A stretch of 43,442 bases of DNA from Candidatus Nanopelagicales bacterium (GTDB lineage Bacteria > Actinomycetota > Actinomycetes > S36-B12): contig JAPKAV010000007.1 of NCBI GenBank assembly GCA_028825115.1, positions 1 through 43,442 on the forward strand, in the 5' to 3' direction. How positions within the stretch are numbered: the stretch's first letter is position 1; every line of letters starts with the position of its first letter. Shown in pieces: positions 33,436 to 41,589 of the stretch. The notes below the pieces were generated by a model. The model saw only the letters and a list, made by a program, of their open reading frames with translations, made no database searches and was not told the origin of the DNA. Made by a program: the position numbers and the translations under genes.

Positions 33436-34333
33436 CGAAACCCTTTTTCAACACTTCCATTGCTCCCGTGAATTCACTGGGGATCACCCACACTTTATTT
33501 GCATCTCCCTGTGCAATCTCGGGCAGAGTTTCTAAATAACGGTGTGCCAAAGCCGAGGCAGACGGGTTGGCCTCGTGGATCGCTCCGTAGACTTTCTCCA
33601 GTGCAACAGCCTCACCTTGAGCTCTTACTACTGCGGCTTCTGCCTCCGCGTTCGCTCGAACCACCTCAGATTCAGCAAAGCCTTGAGCCATGAGAATTGC
33701 ACTTTGCTTCTCACCTTCCGCCGTAAGAATCGCGCTTTGTTTTTCTCCTTCTGCAATCAAAATGGCGGCGCGGCGCTCCCGCTCGGCTTTGAGTTGCTTC
33801 TCCATGGATTCTTGTACCGACTTAGGTGGATCAATTGCCTTAAGCTCAACCCGGTTGACCCGTATACCCCACTTACCAGTTGCCTCGTCAAGAACCCCTC
33901 GCAGCTGACCATTAATTTCATCGCGGGAAGTCAGGGTTTGCTCAAGGTCCATGGAACCGATCACATTTCGTAATGTCGTCACCGTGAGTTGCTCAATTCC
34001 CACCAGGAAACTTGAAATCTCGTAGGTCGCAGCTTTAGGGTCGGTGACCTGGAAATACACCACCGAGTCAATAGAAACTACCAAGTTGTCTTCAGTGATT
34101 ACCGGTTGTGGTGGGAAAGACGCAACCTGCTCCCGCATGTCCACTCGGTCACGAATTCGATCAACAAACGGAATCAGAATTGTAAGGCCCGGGGACAGTG
34201 TTCGTTGGAATCGACCAAGTCGTTCAACAACTCCTGTGCTAGCTTGATTTATAATTACCAGTGTTCGTGTAAGCATGAGCAGCAGTACGGCAAGAACCCC
34301 AAGAGAACCTATTATTACGCCGGCCAAATCCAT
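33425..34333 (-). CDS. SPFH/Band 7 (stomatin-like) membrane protein
   Basis: A 302-residue stomatin/QmcA-type protein with an N-terminal membrane helix (about 2-25), the SPFH core starting VERLGRFQRTLSPGLTILIPFVDRI, the DLEQTLTSRDEINGQLRGVLDEATGKWGI-like segment (180 region), and a long alanine-, glutamate-rich coiled coil (about 180-245) with repeats of ILTAEGEKQSAIL. It forms membrane rafts or scaffolds. The ATG has AAGGAG five bases upstream, and the gene follows nfeD by 19 bases, the standard SPFH-NfeD pairing (Rv1487-Rv1488 in M. tuberculosis). Confidence 0.93.
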   Translation of the reverse strand: MDLAGVIIGSLGVLAVLLLMLTRTLVIINQASTGVVERLGRFQRTLSPGLTILIPFVDRIRDRVDMREQVASFPPQPVITEDNLVVSIDSVVYFQVTDPKAATYEISSFLVGIEQLTVTTLRNVIGSMDLEQTLTSRDEINGQLRGVLDEATGKWGIRVNRVELKAIDPPKSVQESMEKQLKAERERRAAILIAEGEKQSAILTAEGEKQSAILMAQGFAESEVVRANAEAEAAVVRAQGEAVALEKVYGAIHEANPSASALAHRYLETLPEIAQGDANKVWVIPSEFTGAMEVLKKGFVKE

Positions 34334-34352
34334 GACAACTCCTTATTTGTTT

Positions 34353-34787
34353 TTAGTCGAGTGGGAAAATCAGCGCGGTCGCGCCATCAATTCGAGACAC
34401 ACACACCCGTGAATTGGGTTCAATGGGTTCGAATGCGAGATCAGGATCGAGTCGGGCACTCCACGTTTCACCCTTAAGCTTGACCTGTCCTTCGTGCATT
34501 GTGACACTCATGAGGGTCAGCGCTTCAGCGCCCGTGAGCGCGTCGACACCAGTGCGAGCGCCAATGGGAACTCTGGCGAATCTGTTAAGGGCCAATGGGC
34601 GGATCGCAAAAATTCCCAGAAGGGTAATTGCCGCGGTCGCGAGGAATTGAATAATTACTGGAGCGCCCACGGCTGCCGCAGCAAGGCCGCCGAGCGAACC
34701 AACAGCAAGCAGACCAAAATAGAAAGTGGTCGTAGCAAACTCAAGGCCCAGCGCGACGACCACCGTTAAGCCCCAAAACCAGATCAT
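34353..34787 (-). CDS. NfeD-like membrane protein
   Basis: A 144-residue protein with two or three N-terminal membrane helices (residues 2-66) and a C-terminal OB-fold domain (about 80-144; TGVDALTGAEALTLMSVTMH, GQVKLKGETWSARL). It is the usual partner of SPFH proteins. ATG 34787 is preferred over a longer frame that reaches back to 34892 through ung: the family begins with the hydrophobic MIWFWGL segment, and TAAAGT (34795-34800) lies seven bases upstream. Confidence 0.85.
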   Translation of the reverse strand: MIWFWGLTVVVALGLEFATTTFYFGLLAVGSLGGLAAAAVGAPVIIQFLATAAITLLGIFAIRPLALNRFARVPIGARTGVDALTGAEALTLMSVTMHEGQVKLKGETWSARLDPDLAFEPIEPNSRVCVSRIDGATALIFPLD

Positions 34788-34850
34788 GTCCTCTACTTTA
34801 ATACCCAATGCCGACTTTGGCACAGGTAGCCGAAACTTGCGTCGGTCATC

Positions 34851-34856
34851 TAATCT
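34851..34856 (+). promoter_or_regulatory. -10 box TAATCT of leaderless ung promoter
   Basis: TAATCT with a six-base spacer to ATG 34863. This decides against the in-frame GTG at 34857. Confidence 0.5.
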
Positions 34857-34862
34857 GTGGGC

Positions 34863-35537
34863 ATGCTCTTTCCCATCGAAAGTGCCGTGCACCCGAGTTG
34901 GCTGCCAGCATTTGACGCTTTATCTGAAGGAATTTCTTCAATCAGGGGTTTCCTCGATGCCGAGACCAAGAGCGGCCGCAATTGGCTCCCGGCTCCGGAA
35001 AATGTTCTACGGGCTTTTGCTCAACCCTTGGATCGGGTCAAAGTGGTGATTCTCGGACAAGATCCGTACCCAACCCCCGGTCACAGCATTGGTCTTGCCT
35101 TTTCGGTCGCACTTGGCGTCGCGTTACCACGCAGTTTGTCGAATATTTTCAGTGAGCTGCAGAGCGATCTCGGCGTGAATGCTCCCATAAGCGGAGATTT
35201 GACCTCCTGGTCGCGGCAAGGAGTTTTATTATTGAACTCGGTGCTGACGGTGCAAAGCGGGGTAACGGGCAGTCACCGCGGGAAAGGGTGGGAGCAGGTG
35301 ACCGGCGCTGCACTAAGTGCCTTAAAGGGTAGGCCCGGTGGCGCACCAGTGGCAATCTTGTGGGGGAAGGCCGCCCAAGAGTGCGGTGGCGATTTTGATC
35401 CTCGCGGTGTGATTTCCAGTGCGCATCCCAGCCCCCTTTCAGCGCACCGAGGATTTTGGGGCAGTAAGCCATTTAGTAGGGCTAATGACTTATTGATCCA
35501 ATCGGGTATCTCCCCTATCGAGTGGGAGCTTGCTTAA
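34863..35537 (+). CDS. ung: Uracil-DNA glycosylase, family 1
   Basis: Removes uracil from DNA to start base excision repair. The 224-residue enzyme has the water-activating loop GQDPYPTPGHSIGLAFSV (catalytic D67), LLLNSVLTVQ in the uracil-binding wall, and HPSPLSAHRGFWGSKPFSRAN with the catalytic H188 and the minor-groove loop. GQDPYPTPG instead of GQDPYHGPG is the form found in actinobacteria. The gene is divergent from nfeD; its end overlaps the convergent DUF3817 gene by 23 bases. Confidence 0.94.
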   Translation: MLFPIESAVHPSWLPAFDALSEGISSIRGFLDAETKSGRNWLPAPENVLRAFAQPLDRVKVVILGQDPYPTPGHSIGLAFSVALGVALPRSLSNIFSELQSDLGVNAPISGDLTSWSRQGVLLLNSVLTVQSGVTGSHRGKGWEQVTGAALSALKGRPGGAPVAILWGKAAQECGGDFDPRGVISSAHPSPLSAHRGFWGSKPFSRANDLLIQSGISPIEWELA

Positions 35538-35862
35538 CAGGTCGTGAACCAACGTAACGGTGCATAACAAAATCTGCGTAAAAAGACGCAAATGGAATTG
35601 TCCCGGCAAGGAGAAGCGCCAGCGTCTTAAAAATTGGGAACCGCAAAAGAAATGCCAGGTTAACCGCGGCGATCAAGTAGGCGAAATACAGCCAGCCGTG
35701 GGCAATCCACAAAATACTGTAGAGAAATGGCTTGCCACCTTCCGTTCCGTAGTTCAGAAGCACGTAACCATAGAGCGCCCATACTGAGGCAACAGCCAAA
35801 ACGACCCCCGTGACCCACGCCATGATCCGGAATGCCAACAGCGCCGTGGAAATTTTGTTCAT
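35515..35862 (-). CDS. DUF3817 small membrane protein
   Basis: A 115-residue integral membrane protein with three helices (about 10-30, 48-70 and 76-95) and the DUF3817 signature IAHGWLYFAYLIAAVNL. Function unknown. ATG 35862 follows TAGGCT (35869-35874) with a six-base spacer; that box lies in the 15-base gap before the sugar kinase gene, whose stop it borders. A membrane family commonly found alone or near unrelated genes. Confidence 0.82.
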   Translation of the reverse strand: MNKISTALLAFRIMAWVTGVVLAVASVWALYGYVLLNYGTEGGKPFLYSILWIAHGWLYFAYLIAAVNLAFLLRFPIFKTLALLLAGTIPFASFYADFVMHRYVGSRPVKQAPTR

Positions 35863-35868
35863 GACCGA

Positions 35869-35874
35869 AGCCTA
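35869..35874 (-). promoter_or_regulatory. -10 box TAGGCT of leaderless DUF3817 gene
   Basis: TAGGCT on the minus strand, six-base spacer to ATG 35862. Confidence 0.5.
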
Positions 35875-35877
35875 CGT

Positions 35878-36786
35878 TCAGCCGAGTTCATTGGCCAATG
35901 GTGGCATGGCACCTGCACGTTGACAAGTGATTGCAGCAACCGAAATCCCAAATTGGACCGCACTACGGATTTTCTCAACATTTCGCGTATCTCGGCGAGT
36001 CCAATTACGGGTATCCCAATAGGAAAGGAAGCCACCGCTAAATGAATCACCGGCTCCTACCGTGTCCATCACCTTGATTTTAGGAACATCGCATTGGAAT
36101 TGCGCACCTTCGCCGAATACACGAACACTTTTAGATCCTTCTGTGAACAACACAACTGCACTGGATTGGTCGTGGATCTGCTTTGCCGCGTCAACATGAG
36201 TAAGGCTCGGAAACATGTAATCCAAATCGTCGCCGCTGACTTTAATCACATCGGCGCGATCAAGTGAAGTATTGAAGCTCTCCCAAAATTGCGTTGGGTC
36301 ATCCATCACACTGGGTCGAGCGTTCGGATCCATCATTAATAATTGATCTTCACCCATTGCCGCGACGACCGCGCGGGTTGCGCTGGATAGAGGCTCAAAA
36401 ATTAACGCCAAAGTTCCAATATGGACCGCCACTGCAGTTGGGTTAACAGCTGCGAGTGCGATTTCCGGGGTAACCGAAAGCGACGAAGTGCCACGGATCA
36501 AGAATTGATAGGACGCCGAACCACTTTCATCTAAAGAGGCGATAGCCAATGTGGTTGGGGCAGCGCAATGCTGCTCGATTGCGCAATTAACATTGTCAGA
36601 GTCAAGAAGACGCCTAATTCGCTTACCCAGGGCATCTTGGGAGATTCCACCCAGAAAAGACGCTTCAGTGCCCAGCCGAGCAATTGTGCGAGCCGTATTT
36701 ACCGGGCCTCCTCCGACAACAGAATCAATTTCCCCCTGTGGCGAAACGATTATGTCAATCAAGGCCTCCCCCATCACTTGAATCAC
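35878..36786 (-). CDS. PfkB-family sugar kinase (fructokinase-like)
   Basis: A ribokinase-fold kinase of 302 residues. It has VVGGGPVNTARTIARLG at the N-terminus (PfkB signature 1) and MDTVGAGDSFSGGFLSYW at about 250-265 with the catalytic aspartate in GAGD. The N-terminal GEALIDIIV and the DPNARPS strand resemble fructokinases more than ribokinases. The gene lies at the end of the mca operon: its GTG overlaps the SURF1 stop as GTGA (36783-36786), and it also has its own TAAGTT box (36793-36798) inside SURF1. Confidence 0.85.
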   Translation of the reverse strand: MIQVMGEALIDIIVSPQGEIDSVVGGGPVNTARTIARLGTEASFLGGISQDALGKRIRRLLDSDNVNCAIEQHCAAPTTLAIASLDESGSASYQFLIRGTSSLSVTPEIALAAVNPTAVAVHIGTLALIFEPLSSATRAVVAAMGEDQLLMMDPNARPSVMDDPTQFWESFNTSLDRADVIKVSGDDLDYMFPSLTHVDAAKQIHDQSSAVVLFTEGSKSVRVFGEGAQFQCDVPKIKVMDTVGAGDSFSGGFLSYWDTRNWTRRDTRNVEKIRSAVQFGISVAAITCQRAGAMPPLANELG

Positions 36787-37502
36787 GTGCGCAACTTACT
36801 ACCAAGGATCAGCCAACGAACGTAGACCGCCACAGCAAAGAGTGCGAAAATCCACCATTGGATTGCATAAAAAAAGTTCTGCAATGGAAATGCCACGTCC
36901 CCTGTCGCAATAGTGGGCGGAACCAACTCCGGAGCGTTCGCTATCACCAGCTCCTGGTCTTGCATGACGATAAACCCATCAAGTAAGTCGGCATTCCACA
37001 GTTCCGATAGTTGCCGGGAATCAATCACCACAACTTTGCCCTTTTGATCACCCGCGGAATCATAAAAAGACTCACTGGGTTGCAGAACACCCTTGATATT
37101 GACTTGTTGTTCAGAAGTTGCGAAGACCGCACCTTCGGGGACCCAACCCCTAACAACTGCAACTGATCGGCCGGTGTCGAGCGTGAATGAAGAAACAATC
37201 CATTCGCCTGCGACGGATTCAGAAGAAAGCCTGCTAGCTACGCGGACCTGATCCAGGGAACTAAACGCTCCAAATGCGGTAACAGTTCGACCGTAGTCTT
37301 CCGATTTCATCGGCTGGAATACGTCGGTCATCGAAACGGCGGCTGTCGATGCCGCACGCTTGGCATCCAAAATATCTTGGGTTCGATCCCACTGCCATTT
37401 ACCAAGGAAAAAGAAAAGTACGCACACAGCGATCAATGACAGCAACGCCAAGATTGACGTCAGCGTGTGCGCCCGCGACCACAGCTCACTGCCTCGAGGC
37501 AT
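36783..37502 (-). CDS. SURF1-family cytochrome oxidase assembly protein
   Basis: A 239-residue inner-membrane protein with helices at about 15-38 and 210-230 and the SURF1 core between: FLGKWQWDRTQD, AFGAFSSLDQVRV, VVRGWVPEG, and FYAIQWWIFALFAVAVYVRW at the end. SURF1 supports assembly of the heme a/CuB centre of aa3 oxidase. ATG 37502 overlaps the preceding small gene by 17 bases; the ribosome site is weak, so coupling is likely. An extension to 37598 is unsupported. Confidence 0.85.
   Translation of the reverse strand: MPRGSELWSRAHTLTSILALLSLIAVCVLFFFLGKWQWDRTQDILDAKRAASTAAVSMTDVFQPMKSEDYGRTVTAFGAFSSLDQVRVASRLSSESVAGEWIVSSFTLDTGRSVAVVRGWVPEGAVFATSEQQVNIKGVLQPSESFYDSAGDQKGKVVVIDSRQLSELWNADLLDGFIVMQDQELVIANAPELVPPTIATGDVAFPLQNFFYAIQWWIFALFAVAVYVRWLILGSKLRT
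36793..36798 (-). promoter_or_regulatory. -10 box TAAGTT of internal leaderless kinase promoter
   Basis: TAAGTT on the minus strand, six-base spacer to GTG 36786, inside the 3' end of SURF1. Confidence 0.4.
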
Positions 37503-37725
37503 CAGGATCTTGCTCGGCGCTCTCTTCCATGTGCGTAATGTCACCGGATTCCTGCGCGCGTGGAACTTGACTCCGCCCACGTGGAAGATCAGGATCAATT
37601 CGCCTCATTTGGCGATTCATATTGAGCCATAGTAAAACCAAGGCAATCGCGACGAGCAATACGAAAAGACCAGCGATCGGCCCGGCGCCGTCAATAATTG
37701 TGCTGAGATCAGATTCACTGTCCAT
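37486..37725 (-). CDS. Small single-pass membrane protein in the mca operon
   Basis: A 79-residue protein with one transmembrane helix (about 15-36) followed by a charged tail containing NRQMRRIDPDLPRGRSQ. It starts 12 bases after the mca stop. In M. tuberculosis the small protein Rv1083 is also next to mca, so the pairing is probably conserved, though I cannot confirm homology by eye. No function is known. Confidence 0.7.
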   Translation of the reverse strand: MDSESDLSTIIDGAGPIAGLFVLLVAIALVLLWLNMNRQMRRIDPDLPRGRSQVPRAQESGDITHMEESAEQDPDASRQ

Positions 37726-37737
37726 AGTGGTCCAACT

Positions 37738-38625
37738 CTAACCCTCGGTCGGTTTCTCGCGTAGGCCGGCAAAAAGGTCAGTCTCTGGCAATGCCGTCTC
37801 GACCAAACTCGAAGCCAACTGAAATTCTTCGGTTGGCCATGCTTGCTGCTGCAGCTGGGTTGACACCGCGAACCAACGGCCATCGGGTTCAATCTGGGTT
37901 GCATGGGCCTTGAGAGCGGCATCTCGAATTGGGAAGTAACGCGCGCATTCAACGCTCGTGGTGATCCGGTCCGCATCCTCTGGCTTGTCTTCCCAGTTTG
38001 CCAACCACTCTTCATATGGTGATTCGGTTTCCCGCGCGATGAGCAAATTGTGCAGAGCCACTACTCGCTCCTTATGGAACTGCTGGTTGTAATAGACCTT
38101 CTGGACCTGATGATCAGGACCAAGCTCTGGGTGCGCCTCTGGGTCGGCCGCCGCCGCAATTGCCGCGATTGTGATTACATGGGTCTGCACATGATCTGGG
38201 TGAGGGTATCCACCATTTTCGTCGTAGGTGGTGACAACCTGCGGACGGAACTCCCGCAAAAGCTTGACCAGCGGCGGAACGCTGACCGTCAAAGGAACGA
38301 GCGCGAATGCGTCTTCGGGGAGGGGTTCTTTCTCTGTAAAACCTGAGTCTATGAAACCCAGCCACTCATGTCTGACCCCAAGAATTCTCGTCGCTTCGGC
38401 CATCTCGAACTGGCGCACCTTGTGAATTCCATGCAGGTCAACTAGTTCTTGAACCTGTTTATTGATGACATCGCCCCGCTCGCCCCCGGTGCATGAGACC
38501 ACCATCACCTCAATGCCCTCGTCGACGTATCTTGCCGTGGTTGCTGCACCTTTGCTGGACTCGTCATCCGGGTGGGCGTGAATAGCCATCAGTCGCAATG
38601 GAGTTGGGGTGGATTTATTTTTCAC
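37738..38625 (-). CDS. mca: Mycothiol S-conjugate amidase
   Basis: Mca cuts mycothiol S-conjugates of electrophiles and drugs to mercapturic acids for export. The 295-residue LmbE-family hydrolase shows the metal site H18, D20-D21 in HAHPDDESSKG and H142/H145 in YPHPDH, with TGGERGDVINKQ and TTYDENGGYPHPDH matching Mca rather than MshB. GTG 38625 has AGGA seven bases upstream and no TANNNT in leaderless position. It heads an operon with a small membrane protein, SURF1, a sugar kinase and possibly DUF3817. Confidence 0.92.
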   Translation of the reverse strand: MKNKSTPTPLRLMAIHAHPDDESSKGAATTARYVDEGIEVMVVSCTGGERGDVINKQVQELVDLHGIHKVRQFEMAEATRILGVRHEWLGFIDSGFTEKEPLPEDAFALVPLTVSVPPLVKLLREFRPQVVTTYDENGGYPHPDHVQTHVITIAAIAAAADPEAHPELGPDHQVQKVYYNQQFHKERVVALHNLLIARETESPYEEWLANWEDKPEDADRITTSVECARYFPIRDAALKAHATQIEPDGRWFAVSTQLQQQAWPTEEFQLASSLVETALPETDLFAGLREKPTEG

Positions 38626-38649
38626 GAGAGCATCCTCTCACTCGCGCGG

Positions 38650-38663
38650 GTAACTCTGGTTAC
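38650..38663. promoter_or_regulatory. Inverted repeat between mca and the DUF4307 gene
   Basis: GTAAC-TCTG-GTTAC, perfect 5-bp arms, overlaps the -10 box (38661-38666) of the DUF4307 gene and lies 25 bases upstream of mca. Confidence 0.3.
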
Positions 38664-38666
38664 TGT
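38661..38666 (+). promoter_or_regulatory. -10 box TACTGT of leaderless DUF4307 gene
   Basis: TACTGT with a six-base spacer to GTG 38673. Confidence 0.5.
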
Positions 38667-38672
38667 GGGAGG

Positions 38673-39161
38673 GTGTCAAGCCCCTTTCGCAAAGATCAGT
38701 TGAGCGCGACCATGCAGGAGCGTTACGGATTCACTCATACGAATTATTTACGCACGGTCGCTATTTTGCTGTTGACTTTAGTGTTCGTCGTATCAGTCGG
38801 GTTTGTTACTTTCTCTATGTCTCAGAGAAGTATTCAGTTCAAGCTCCTCACCTGGGGAGTTAAAAGCCCAGAACGCGTGGACTTGCGTTTCGAGGTCCGA
38901 AGGATCGGCAGTGACGCGGTTGACTGCGTGATTCGCGCTCAAGACTCCACCCGCATTGACGTCGGGTACTCGCTGATCACCATCCCAAGCGGGGCCGACT
39001 ACGCCCAAGAGGATTACTCGCTGCGGACCCTGGCACCCGCCTACACGGTTGAAGTTCTCACCTGCGTTAAATCCAGCGATCCGACACGTGTTCCCGGACC
39101 CCAATTCCCGGCGGGGATCGCACCGCCCCCTCAGCCATGGACCGAGAGTTCTGGCACGTGA
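38673..39161 (+). CDS. DUF4307 membrane protein
   Basis: A 162-residue protein with a short basic N-terminus, one transmembrane helix (about 27-49), and an extracytoplasmic beta-rich domain containing FEVRRIGSDAVDCVIRAQD, the DUF4307 core. The role is unknown. In M. tuberculosis Rv1081c lies between greA (Rv1080c) and mca (Rv1082), exactly as here. GTG 38673 is preferred over 38598 because of TACTGT at 38661-38666 and because the longer frame runs into mca. Confidence 0.82.
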   Translation: MSSPFRKDQLSATMQERYGFTHTNYLRTVAILLLTLVFVVSVGFVTFSMSQRSIQFKLLTWGVKSPERVDLRFEVRRIGSDAVDCVIRAQDSTRIDVGYSLITIPSGADYAQEDYSLRTLAPAYTVEVLTCVKSSDPTRVPGPQFPAGIAPPPQPWTESSGT

Positions 39162-39211
39162 TTTGGGTTCACCTGTCCACAAAAAAGGAAAAAGTATTAA
39201 GGTGACCCGTT

Positions 39212-39694
39212 ATGACCGAAATTACCTGGTTGACCCAAGACGCTCATAACCGCCTGACTACCGAATACGAAGACCGTCAGGGCCCAATGCGCACAGAAAT
39301 TACCAAGAAAATCGAGGCAGCCCGGGAAGAGGGCGATCTTAAGGAAAACGGTGGTTACCACGCGGCGCGTGAGGAGCAGGGCAAGAACGAGGCACGCGTA
39401 CGTCAGTTGCGACAACTTCTTGAGAATTCACAGATCGGTGTTCCTCAAGCAGCCGAGGGCGAAGTGAGTCACGGAAAAGTTATTACGGTTCGACTTATCG
39501 GCTTCGATGACGAGGAAAGATTTCTGCTGGGTTCACGCGAAGAAGCCGCCCACGCATCAATTGATGTGTACTCGCCAACTTCGCCTTTAGGAGCGGCAGT
39601 TCTGGGCAAGCAGGTCGGCGAGAAAACTAGCTACCAAATGGTCAATGGTAAAGAAATGTCAGTGGAAATACTCAAAGTAGAGGACTATACCTAA
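39212..39694 (+). CDS. greA: Transcription elongation factor GreA
   Basis: Reactivates backtracked RNA polymerase by promoting cleavage of the transcript 3' end. The 160-residue protein has the N-terminal coiled coil (about 8-78) with the acidic tip AAREEGDLKENGGYHAARE (D42, E45 as the magnesium-binding pair) and the C-terminal FKBP-like domain ending SYQMVNGKEMSVEILKV. It differs from the E. coli type by EEGDLKENGG in place of GDLSENAE. AAGGTG lies seven bases before ATG 39212. Confidence 0.95.
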   Translation: MTEITWLTQDAHNRLTTEYEDRQGPMRTEITKKIEAAREEGDLKENGGYHAAREEQGKNEARVRQLRQLLENSQIGVPQAAEGEVSHGKVITVRLIGFDDEERFLLGSREEAAHASIDVYSPTSPLGAAVLGKQVGEKTSYQMVNGKEMSVEILKVEDYT

Positions 39695-39696
39695 AG

Positions 39697-40581
39697 TTAG
39701 CGGCGGCTGACAGTACGGTATTTCCTAATTGCCAGTGGGGCAAAGATTCCAATGACGACTGAACACGAAATCACCGTGTAAACAACGGGATAATGCAATG
39801 ACCAAAACTCGAGGTCTGCTCCCGGCGCGTAGCCGGTCGGATTACCAAACAGTTGTCGAGTCGCCAAAACCAGCGATGAAACAGGGTTGTACGCTGCAAA
39901 GACCTTGAGCACGCTGGGTAGCGAATCCAAGGGGACAAATGCATTAGACAGGAAAGTCAGCGGGAAAATCCAAATAAGACCAGCCGTATTGGCGGTTTCA
40001 GTGTTTGGCACCGACAGGCCTACGAACGCCCCAACCCACGTCACCGTGTAAGCGAAAAGAAGTAGAAGCAGATATGCATAAATCGCGTTCAGAATTCCGT
40101 CATTGATTCGCCAGCCCACCAGGTAGCCCGTGATGCTGAGCACCGTGAGTACCAAAATTTGTCGCAATGCGTTAGCAAAAGTGTTACCAATCAACGCCGC
40201 GGATTGCGACATGGGGAGCGCCTTATATCGGTCAATAATTCCCTTTTGCATTGCCTCTGCCAAACCAACTGTGCTTGCAGCAGCGGCAAAGGCAACAGTC
40301 TGACCGAAAATCCCGGGCATCAAGTACTGCCGATACAAACTTGCATCTGCAGCACTACCCGGGTCACCACCAGGAATGGGAATAGCCCCACCAAAGACGT
40401 ACGCAAAAAGTAAGACGAAAATAACGGGCTGAATGAGTTGAAAAAACAACGCTTCCGGGATTCTAAATGACGCAAGGATCGTGCTACGTGCAATGACTAT
40501 TGAGTCGTGCAAAGTCCAACCTAGTAAAGGCCGAGACATCGCAACGGGTGCAGCGGCACTCAAGTTCTTTACCTCACTCAT
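39697..40581 (-). CDS. ABC-2 type transporter permease (DrrB-like)
   Basis: A 294-residue membrane subunit with six predicted helices and the ABC-2 signature FFQLIQPVIFVLLFAYVFGGAIP near the first helix, and FVPLDSLPSVLKVFAAYNPVSSL near the end, typical of daunorubicin-type exporters. Its ATG overlaps the stop of the ATPase gene as ATGA (40578-40581). The substrate is unknown; lipids, antibiotics or peptides are all known for this class. It converges on greA with two bases between. Confidence 0.87.
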   Translation of the reverse strand: MSEVKNLSAAAPVAMSRPLLGWTLHDSIVIARSTILASFRIPEALFFQLIQPVIFVLLFAYVFGGAIPIPGGDPGSAADASLYRQYLMPGIFGQTVAFAAAASTVGLAEAMQKGIIDRYKALPMSQSAALIGNTFANALRQILVLTVLSITGYLVGWRINDGILNAIYAYLLLLLFAYTVTWVGAFVGLSVPNTETANTAGLIWIFPLTFLSNAFVPLDSLPSVLKVFAAYNPVSSLVLATRQLFGNPTGYAPGADLEFWSLHYPVVYTVISCSVVIGIFAPLAIRKYRTVSRR

Positions 40582-41573
40582 GATTGGTTGCGCCCCTTTC
40601 TTGTCCGGCTTACAGCCTTTTCCGGATTTTCGTCTACGGCACCATGTCCGGTCAGCGACAGGAATACGTCATCTAGGGTTGGCCTGCGCAAAGCTAAATC
40701 CGCGATCGTAATATTTTGGGAGTCCAGCAAACGAACCACGTCAACGAGAACTGTCGAGCCACCAGAAACCGGACCAGACACCATGCTGTCATTGACTATG
40801 GACTCTCCCCCAAAAACCGGTGCCAGTGCCGTTTGCGCATCATGTATTCGTTCAAGATCAGTAACCGTGACTTCAATTCGATCACCACCGATTTGATCCT
40901 TTAGCTCCTCAGCGGTGCCGTGAGCGATCACGCGACCGTGATCAATCACCACAATGTCATCAGCGAGCTTGTCGGCCTCTTCCAAGTACTGGGTCGTGAG
41001 CAGAACTGTGGTTCCCTCAGCCACCAGGCTCTCAATTACTCCCCACATGCCAAGTCGTGACCGGGGATCAAGGCCAGTCGTCGGTTCATCGAGAAATAGA
41101 ATGCTAGGCTTTGCAATCAAACTTGATGCGAGATCGAGGCGCCTGCGCATTCCACCCGAGTATGTTTTTGCCGGACGATCAGCCGCCTCGATGAGGTCGA
41201 ACCACTCAATTAGTTCCTGGGACCGCTGTTTAACATAGGGCGGAGCTAGGTGATACAGGTCACCGAACATGCGCAGATTCTCACGCCCGGTCAAGAATTC
41301 ATCCACCGCCGCATACTGTCCGGTCAGTCCGATGCTGTGCCTAACTTGATCGGCCTGCTTTTCAACATTGAACCCGTTGACGTAAGCGATACCCTTCGTT
41401 GGCTTCAGCAAAGTTGCGAGAATTCGAACTGTGGTCGTTTTGCCCGAACCATTTGGTCCTAGAAGGCCAACCACCTGTCCCCTGGGTACGACTAGGTCAA
41501 GCCCGTCGAGTGCTTTTACGTCACCAAATTCTTTGACCAAGCCCTCGGCATGAACTGCATCTTCTTTTGCCAT
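40578..41573 (-). CDS. ABC transporter ATP-binding protein (DrrA-like)
   Basis: A 331-residue ATPase: Walker A GPNGSGKTT, signature YSGGMRRRLDLA, Walker B ILFLDEPTTGLD, and the D-loop/H-loop TTQYLEEAD with GRVIAHGTAEELK. The C-terminal DrrA extension (about 225-310, with ADLALRRPTLDDVFLSLTGH) assigns it to the daunorubicin exporter subfamily. ATG 41573 lies seven bases after TACAGT (41581-41586). It forms a two-gene exporter with the permease; no regulator gene is adjacent. Confidence 0.92.
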   Translation of the reverse strand: MAKEDAVHAEGLVKEFGDVKALDGLDLVVPRGQVVGLLGPNGSGKTTTVRILATLLKPTKGIAYVNGFNVEKQADQVRHSIGLTGQYAAVDEFLTGRENLRMFGDLYHLAPPYVKQRSQELIEWFDLIEAADRPAKTYSGGMRRRLDLASSLIAKPSILFLDEPTTGLDPRSRLGMWGVIESLVAEGTTVLLTTQYLEEADKLADDIVVIDHGRVIAHGTAEELKDQIGGDRIEVTVTDLERIHDAQTALAPVFGGESIVNDSMVSGPVSGGSTVLVDVVRLLDSQNITIADLALRRPTLDDVFLSLTGHGAVDENPEKAVSRTRKGRNQS

Positions 41574-41589
41574 AGGCGGAACTGTATAC

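Noticed and set aside
34857-34862. GTG 34857 as ung start
   Set aside because: It would fall inside the spacer after TAATCT; ATG 34863 fits the six-base spacing.
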